From assembly GCA_021820805.1 (NCBI GenBank), contig JAKADF010000076.1:1-10055 (forward strand): a DNA stretch of 10,055 nucleotides. Reading direction: 5' to 3'. Both the position numbers and the translations under genes were made by a program. This document shows, piece after piece, positions 5,806 through 10,055 of this stretch. Source of the DNA: Bacillota bacterium (GTDB lineage: Bacteria > Bacillota > Bacilli > Alicyclobacillales > Alicyclobacillaceae). The notes below the pieces were generated by a model. It was not told the DNA's origin, did not search any database, and worked only from the letters and a program-made list of their open reading frames with translations. Position 1 is the first letter of the stretch; each line of letters starts with the position of its first letter.

Positions 5806-7007
5806 CTCAGCTCCTGTTCAGATATGTTTAAATTTGGGCTCGTCAGTCCACTGCGTCGAATTTGAACCTGAGTTTCAAATTGAACAGGAAGTTTACTAAA
5901 TTCATCCCGCCAGTCTTTATCAATTCTATGCCACGTTCTTGGCGATTTTTTGTAAACATCGTTTCCAAACTGTAAGATGTCTGCATGGTACTGATGTTGA
6001 AGCACATCAAGAGTATCTCGCATTTCACTTTCCGCAGCCTTTGCGGCGACATTTTCAACCACTGTGACCCCTTTAGGGTTATGTAAATCAAGCGAGCTTC
6101 CATTTTCTATGACGTCATCTTCAACCTGAAGCCTGATTGTCATCTGTGGCTTACCGCGTACTATGCGTACCTCACGAGAAACATGAGATCGCAGAAGCGT
6201 GACACCTACTGTCCCTGCTTGATTGGGCAAACTCAAACTAAAGAGTCCAGATTTCATCTTACCGCTTAACCATAAGAACCCTGTAACTTGTTTCCCTTCC
6301 AGCCAACCAACAAGTTTGTCCTTCTGAAAAACAGCGATATTACGAAGCCTGAATGTTTCAGGCGTCTCCTTACTTTGTGTAGGAGTAGCTTCAATTCCTA
6401 ATGCATACGGGTCTCCCTTCCCAGTTAGTTCCTCCATGAAGTCCTTTATGCTGCGATTCTCAAAACCATATTGATCTTCCATCCCTTCAATTGCTTCTGA
6501 TGGAACACGCATCAATATACGAGGAAGCTTTAAAATGGGCAAAGCATCCGTGTGGTAACCAACTACAAAACTAGTACGCAACCTACTTCCCGGGTTCCGC
6601 AATATTTCATCAAGCAGAACCCGTACTCCTTGTTTCGCATAATCTTCACCGACTACAACTACTAGACGATGATTCATGATTAGTTTTCTTGCCCATTTTT
6701 TCCGGATATTCTCTATCGACTCAACCGGGTCCTTGCCTTGTGCAGTCTCCACCAGAAACGGTTCAATAGTACTCGGTGCTGCACCGCCCCCTTGCGTCGT
6801 CCCTAGGCGCCTAGGGACCGCGATTTGTACGGAGCCTAAAATGCCCGGCTGAGAACCTGAGCTAGAATTTGCCACATCAACTCCGCTTGCCAATACGATG
6901 GCAAGTTCATCGATTTCAGTCGAGTCCCAACAACCAGTGACTAATGTGCTAATCAAGAGAAGACTTAAAACTCGAACGGCTATACCCCAGCCTAACCACC
7001 TAAACAT
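5802..7007 (-). CDS. gerKC: Germinant receptor C subunit lipoprotein (GerKC/GerAC-like)
   Basis: Lipid-anchored subunit on the outer face of the inner spore membrane, part of the A-B-C receptor. From ATG 7007 it is 401 aa. It has a lipoprotein signal: basic N-terminus, hydrophobic core VLSLLLISTLV, lipobox LVTGC with C26 as the diacylglycerol site, then the family-typical WDSTEIDELA. The middle part shows the GerAC pattern DPVESIENIRKKWARKLIMNHRLVVVVGEDYA and ILRMRVPSEA-like text, and the C-terminal third ends at DEFSKLPVQF. Longer frames begin at TTG 7076 or the ATGs at 7073/7070 but lack a ribosome site. ATG 7007 has AAAAGGCGG about 10 nt upstream, overlaps the A stop by 8 nt and gives a normal signal peptide. 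The spacer after the lipid anchor is rich in Ser and Gly. Confidence 0.93.
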   Translation of the reverse strand: MFRWLGWGIAVRVLSLLLISTLVTGCWDSTEIDELAIVLASGVDVANSSSGSQPGILGSVQIAVPRRLGTTQGGGAAPSTIEPFLVETAQGKDPVESIENIRKKWARKLIMNHRLVVVVGEDYAKQGVRVLLDEILRNPGSRLRTSFVVGYHTDALPILKLPRILMRVPSEAIEGMEDQYGFENRSIKDFMEELTGKGDPYALGIEATPTQSKETPETFRLRNIAVFQKDKLVGWLEGKQVTGFLWLSGKMKSGLFSLSLPNQAGTVGVTLLRSHVSREVRIVRGKPQMTIRLQVEDDVIENGSSLDLHNPKGVTVVENVAAKAAESEMRDTLDVLQHQYHADILQFGNDVYKKSPRTWHRIDKDWRDEFSKLPVQFETQVQIRRSGLTSPNLNISEQELR

Positions 7008-8595
7008 GTTTCGGAAGCCGCCTTTTCGGACTAGTAGCCCCGCCAATACGCTCAGGGTTATTTTTTGCATCATCAAGCGGCCGATATTTCATAGCCCACC
7101 TTGGTGTGCGCATGAGAACATCTTTTAAACCTTGCCAAATCAGTGGGCTTACTGGCTCTAAATATGGCTTTCCGAAGGAACGCAAACTGCATAAATGCAA
7201 AACGATAGCAAGTGAACCAAGCAGAATGCCAAACAAGCCGAGCGTACCTGCAAGAATAATCATCGGAAATCGCAGCATCCGAAGTGCGATTGCAAAGCTG
7301 TAACGCGGAATCGCAAAAGATGCAATACCAGTAATCGATACGACAATGACCATGGGAGCTGATACCATCCCAGCTTGTACGGCGGACTGGCCAATAACGA
7401 GTGCTCCCACAATGCTGATAGCAGATCCAATTGCTTTTGGCAGACGAATTCCAGCTTCTCTCAAGATTTCAAATGTAATTTCCATTAAAAGAGCTTCTGC
7501 TACAGCAGGCAATGGTGTTACTTCCCGAGCAGCAGCCACAGAAAGCAAGAGCCTCGTTGGCAACATTTCTTGATCAAAAGTGGGTATCGGAACATACATG
7601 GAAGGAAGAAACAGAGCAAAAAACATATAAAGATATCGAAGCCAACGAACCAGTGTTGCAATCAGGTATCGCTCGTAATTGTCTTCAGAAGCTTGCAGTG
7701 CTCCCCATGCGTTAGCTGGCGCAACAAGTGCAAACGGAGAACCATCCGCAAAAATTGCAAATTTTCCTTCGAGCAGCGCTGCAACGACAACATCTGGACG
7801 TTCCGTGTTCTGTATCTGGGGAAAAGGTGAAAAAGGACTATCCTCAATCAGCTCTTCGATATAACCTGTATCAATAATGCCGTCAATTTTAATGCGGTTT
7901 AGTCTTTCCCGAGCCTCGTCAAGAAGGTTAGGGTCAGCAATTCCTTCAATATAGCAAAGTGCAGTATCTGTTTTCGTGTAAGAACCGATGTGCATACTCT
8001 CGACATGAAGAGCAGGTGTCGGCAGACGACGCCTTATCAGAGAGATGTTTGTTCCAATATTTTCGATAAATCCCTCTCGCGGTCCCCGAATGACAGTTTC
8101 AGTATCTGGCTGCTCAATCGCTCTGTCCCGCCTGCTAACAGCACTTAGGGCAACACCCTTTGTTTCACCATCAACAAGTAAAACTACATACTCTTGCATT
8201 ACATACATAATGACGTCACTTAAAGTATGGGCGAGCTTCGTTTCTGCAATCGTTGTATATTCGCGAGCAAGCTCTACAACCGTCAGATTCTTTGAGGCCC
8301 GTGACACCTCTCTCATTTTTGCTTTAGTCAGGGGGAACAAAATATCCGACCCAATATGCTTTGAATCTGATAACCCTTCAATATAAACTAACAATGCAAC
8401 GCGCCCGTCAAACAGCCTAAATTCATAAAAAACAATGTCCGCAGATTTGAAAACAATACGCAAATAGTCCATATTATCTTGAATACGTCGAGAAATGGAA
8501 ACTTGTTCAAACGCGTTTTCATGACGAGGATCTGTCCCGGTTTCCTCGATGAAGTGAATATTTTTTACCTTCGGCTTTGGCCTTCTGAAAAACAT
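7000..8595 (-). CDS. gerKA: Germinant receptor A subunit (GerKA/GerAA-like)
   Basis: First gene of the receptor operon and an inner-spore-membrane protein, 531 aa, somewhat longer than B. subtilis GerAA. Residues 1 to about 300 are a soluble N-terminal region with two subdomains; a hydrophilic start FFRRPKPKVKN precedes them. The C-terminal part holds about five or six TM segments. The strongest family block runs from SMYVPIPTFDQEMLPTRL through ALLMEITFEILREAGIRLP to GSAISIVGALVIGQSAV, which I recognise as the GerA core. The C-terminus is basic (SPKRRLPKHV). The ATG has an AAGGTG site about 11 nt upstream. The stop TAG overlaps the start of the C gene by 8 nt. In Bacillus, A subunits assemble with B into the membrane complex that triggers ion release on germinant binding. 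Confidence 0.95.
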   Translation of the reverse strand: MFFRRPKPKVKNIHFIEETGTDPRHENAFEQVSISRRIQDNMDYLRIVFKSADIVFYEFRLFDGRVALLVYIEGLSDSKHIGSDILFPLTKAKMREVSRASKNLTVVELAREYTTIAETKLAHTLSDVIMYVMQEYVVLLVDGETKGVALSAVSRRDRAIEQPDTETVIRGPREGFIENIGTNISLIRRRLPTPALHVESMHIGSYTKTDTALCYIEGIADPNLLDEARERLNRIKIDGIIDTGYIEELIEDSPFSPFPQIQNTERPDVVVAALLEGKFAIFADGSPFALVAPANAWGALQASEDNYERYLIATLVRWLRYLYMFFALFLPSMYVPIPTFDQEMLPTRLLLSVAAAREVTPLPAVAEALLMEITFEILREAGIRLPKAIGSAISIVGALVIGQSAVQAGMVSAPMVIVVSITGIASFAIPRYSFAIALRMLRFPMIILAGTLGLFGILLGSLAIVLHLCSLRSFGKPYLEPVSPLIWQGLKDVLMRTPRWAMKYRPLDDAKNNPERIGGATSPKRRLPKHV

Positions 8596-8845
8596 TGTTA
8601 CATCACACCTTACAAATGACTCTCTATCTACTTAATCCGTTTGTACAAGCATACTCATCCCTCTTTATCCATAAATTGCGCTAGTTAGGGAAAAACATGT
8701 ATCAATTGGCGTAAGCATATAAAAAACATGGGATATTTCATGGATTAACGCTTTGAATTTTCGTGTGATAAACAATTTTAGACGAGGAAAACTTCTGGAG
8801 ATAAGAATTTCTTTAGTTTTCTTGATTTATGCTTCAAACTAGAAC

Positions 8846-8859
8846 TTGATCTATATCAA
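8846..8859 (+). promoter_or_regulatory. Fnr/Crp-family box TTGAT-N4-ATCAA
   Basis: TTGATCTATATCAA matches the Fnr/Anr consensus TTGAT-N4-ATCAA at all ten defined bases. Its centre (8852.5) is exactly 41.5 bp upstream of the start expected from the TATACT at 8882-8887, the standard class II activator position. It would link the downstream iron permease to low oxygen. The Fnr of B. subtilis prefers TGTGA-N6-TCACA, so the cognate regulator is uncertain. Confidence 0.45.
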
Positions 8860-8881
8860 TTACTGAGTCATATTATTAGTA

Positions 8882-8887
8882 TATACT
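8882..8887 (+). promoter_or_regulatory. Candidate -10 box, upstream promoter of the iron permease
   Basis: TATACT is a 5/6 match to TATAAT, 22 bp downstream of the Fnr-type box, predicting transcription start near 8894 and a 134-nt leader. No separate good -35 exists, as expected for an activator-dependent promoter. The surrounding AT-richness makes a chance match possible. Confidence 0.35.
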
Positions 8888-8936
8888 TTGCGGTTTAGTT
8901 AGTTTCATCAAATTGTCATACTTCATAGCTGAATCA

Positions 8937-8951
8937 TGACTTACTAAGTCA
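8937..8951. promoter_or_regulatory. Perfect 7-1-7 inverted repeat, probable operator
   Basis: TGACTTA-C-TAAGTCA is a perfect palindrome about a single central base. The 7-1-7 architecture is that of Bacillus Fur/PerR/Zur boxes, and the outer TGA/TCA agree with Fur (TGATAAT-N-ATTATCA), but the inner bases do not. It covers the -35 region of the TATAAT at 8962, where a bound repressor would block transcription of the iron permease. Related half-sites TGAGTCA (8864-8870) and TGAATCA (8930-8936) lie nearby. Confidence 0.45.
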
Positions 8952-8961
8952 ACATTTAAAT

Positions 8962-8967
8962 TATAAT
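8962..8967 (+). promoter_or_regulatory. Candidate -10 box, proximal promoter of the iron permease
   Basis: A perfect TATAAT predicts transcription start near 8974, about 54 nt before the permease ATG. The -35 zone lies within the 7-1-7 palindrome; no sequence there matches TTGACA well at 17 bp (ATGACT at 8936-8941 is 4/6 but 20 bp away). Confidence 0.45.
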
Positions 8968-8975
8968 TCAAGACG

Positions 8976-9010
8976 TCCCACATGACTACTCTGATTGCGG
9001 CAAGGTGGGA
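8976..9010 (+). other. Short hairpin in the iron permease leader
   Basis: TCCCAC (8976-8981) and GTGGGA (9005-9010) can pair around a 23-nt loop just ahead of the Shine-Dalgarno sequence AGGGAGG (9014-9020). No T-run follows, so it is not a terminator. It may be a 5' stabilising element or chance. Confidence 0.25.
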
Positions 9011-9027
9011 TTCAGGGAGGGAAGATT

Positions 9028-10055
9028 ATGTCTAACAAGCTTTGGTTCATCACAATCCCTATTATGCTTATCCTTGTTTTGTTCTCACCTTTAACCGCAG
9101 AAGCTTCGAGCCGAGGTACAGAAAACGTATCTCAAGCGACGTCGTACATTAGCCAGGCACTCACTGCGGCACAAAAAGACAATTTGTCTGATGCAAACCA
9201 AATCTATCAAAAATTTCATGATCGATGGTTAGTCATTGAAGACACGGTTAAATCAGATTCTGCACAAGCATATACCGACATCGAATCCAACATGGGAGAA
9301 GTTGAGTATGCTTTTATAACGGATAAACAGCAAAACATTGTTAAGGCGCTAAACGGGCTTCAGTATGTGGATAATAAATACATCCACGGCGGATACGCAG
9401 AAGGCACTTTTAAAAAGCAAAACATCACGCTTTCGGACTTTATCGGGATGCTTGGTCAGACAAAAGAAAAGGTTGCAGCTCACGACCAAACTGCCGCGCT
9501 TTCTAATATTACAAAAGTTCGTCAGTCATGGCTCAGCGTTGAAGGAACCGTTGTCGCCCAGTCTAATACCGTTTATAACGATTCAGAGCGTGACATGGTA
9601 ACCGTCAACGCCATGATTTCAGCAGGCAACTACCAGGGGGCGGAGAGTCTTTTGACAAAGATGATTCAATATTTGACACCCCTGGCTTCAAAAACTGGTT
9701 ATACCATTTGGGATGCTGCAATGATTCCGATTCGTGAAGGGCTTGAAGCACTACTGGTTGTTGCAGCTCTGTTAACTTATGTGAAGCGTTCAAACGAAAA
9801 AAAGGGGAAAAAGTGGATTTGGATTGGTTCATCTCTCGGACTTACTCTCAGTGCTATTTTAGCAATCATTGTTAAATTTGTATTCTCATCTGGTGCGTTT
9901 GGACAGAATAACTTTCTTATTTCCGGATGGACTGGGGTGTTTGCTGCAGCCATGCTGCTATACATGAGCTATTGGCTACATAGTAAGTCCAATATTTCTG
10001 AGTGGAATAGGTACATCCGTTCTAAAAGCCAAACGGCACTCGATACAGGTCGCCT
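9028..10055 (+). CDS. efeU: EfeU/YwbL-type FTR1 iron permease, partial (3' end outside window)
   Basis: Predicted high-affinity iron permease of the FTR1/EfeU family in the cytoplasmic membrane. 342 codons are visible and the frame is open to the window edge. Residues 1-26 are a signal peptide ending LTAEA-S. Residues about 28-225 form a helical extracytoplasmic domain like that of the long bacterial EfeU proteins. The transmembrane domain then begins with IPIREGLEALLVVAALLTYV, in which R236-E237-G238-L239-E240 is the RExxE iron-binding motif. Two more TM segments follow (GLTLSAILAIIVKFVF and GWTGVFAAAMLLYMSYW). The second RExxE motif should lie beyond the window. The ATG has AGGGAGG 7 nt upstream. 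In B. subtilis the family partners are EfeO and EfeB, so such genes may follow. The upstream sites suggest oxygen- and metal-dependent control. Confidence 0.93.
   Translation, partial: MSNKLWFITIPIMLILVLFSPLTAEASSRGTENVSQATSYISQALTAAQKDNLSDANQIYQKFHDRWLVIEDTVKSDSAQAYTDIESNMGEVEYAFITDKQQNIVKALNGLQYVDNKYIHGGYAEGTFKKQNITLSDFIGMLGQTKEKVAAHDQTAALSNITKVRQSWLSVEGTVVAQSNTVYNDSERDMVTVNAMISAGNYQGAESLLTKMIQYLTPLASKTGYTIWDAAMIPIREGLEALLVVAALLTYVKRSNEKKGKKWIWIGSSLGLTLSAILAIIVKFVFSSGAFGQNNFLISGWTGVFAAAMLLYMSYWLHSKSNISEWNRYIRSKSQTALDTGR

Larger units (their letters stand above)
8596..9027. other. Divergent intergenic region between the germination operon and the iron permease
   Basis: 432 bp of AT-rich DNA without a gene on either strand. 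The part next to the germination operon holds a weak forespore-type promoter candidate (TGGATA 8671-8666 and TGTACAA 8647-8641 on the minus strand) that I do not trust enough to list. It also has a 9-bp direct repeat AAAAACATG at 8691-8699 and 8722-8730, 31 bp apart. The part next to the permease holds an Fnr-type box, two -10 boxes, a 7-1-7 palindrome and a short hairpin, each listed separately. Confidence 0.8.

Noticed and set aside
7008..7076. Longer N-terminus for the C lipoprotein from TTG 7076 or ATG 7073/7070
   Set aside because: No ribosome site at those starts, a 70-odd-nt overlap with the A gene, and an abnormal double hydrophobic N-terminus; ATG 7007 has a ribosome site and a normal lipoprotein signal.
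8045..8386. 113-residue plus-strand frame opposite the A subunit gene
   Set aside because: Antisense shadow of a strongly conserved coding region, with no ribosome site or recognisable domain.
8641..8671. Sigma G-like promoter on the minus strand for the germination operon
   Set aside because: TGGATA fits the -35 and the spacing of 18 is right, but TGTACAA matches only about 4 of 7 bases of the CATAMTA-type -10, so it is mentioned as a possibility, not listed as a feature.
8976..9010. Riboswitch in the iron permease leader
   Set aside because: Only one short 6-bp stem is visible and no conserved riboswitch core or terminator/antiterminator pair could be recognised.
9605..9965. Minus-strand frames opposite the iron permease (9605-9832 and 9777-9965)
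   Set aside because: They oppose the signature REGLE region of the permease and have no independent coding evidence.

Overview
The window looks like chromosomal DNA from an endospore-forming member of the Bacillota (class Bacilli). The main reason is a complete GerA-type spore germinant-receptor operon on the minus strand. Strong AGGAGG-like ribosome binding sites, occasional TTG starts, a YvgN/YtbE-type aldo/keto reductase and a YwbL/EfeU-type iron permease with an N-terminal extracytoplasmic domain fit the same assignment. By eye the base composition is moderately AT-rich. I cannot name the genus. I see no rRNA, tRNA, CRISPR array, insertion sequence or phage gene.

Layout. 1-660 (+): a GNAT acetyltransferase behind a short structured leader. 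735-1580 (-): a three-TM small membrane protein, then a YbaK/EbsC-type Cys-tRNA(Pro) deacylase. 1722-2834 (+): the aldo/keto reductase, then a 57-residue SPW-type membrane protein ending at a strong intrinsic terminator. 2938-3372 (-): a MaoC-type hydratase/thioesterase-fold protein. 3481-8595 (-): the germination cluster in transcription order A (531 aa), C lipoprotein (401 aa), small two-TM D-like protein (73 aa), B permease (393 aa), then an unrecognised polytopic membrane protein (287 aa). 8596-9027: a 432-bp divergent intergenic region. 9028 to the window end (+): an EfeU/FTR1 iron permease cut off by the window edge.

How the genes work together. The A, C, D and B genes are fused by stop/start overlaps of 8, 4 and 4 nt, so they are almost certainly translated as a coupled unit and form one inner-spore-membrane receptor. 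These overlaps also settle the starts of C and B, which lie downstream of the longest ORF starts. The gene order A-C-B matches the gerK layout, and the small gene between C and B fits the D subunits described for some Bacillus receptors. The iron permease has its own upstream control region. It contains a perfect TTGAT-N4-ATCAA Fnr-type box at exactly the class II distance from a good -10, and further downstream a perfect 7-1-7 inverted repeat just ahead of a TATAAT.

Nothing here amounts to a clearly new system. The most interesting items are the possible five-gene germination operon (A-C-D-B plus the unknown membrane protein), the Fnr-like control of ferrous iron uptake, and the overlooked SPW gene.
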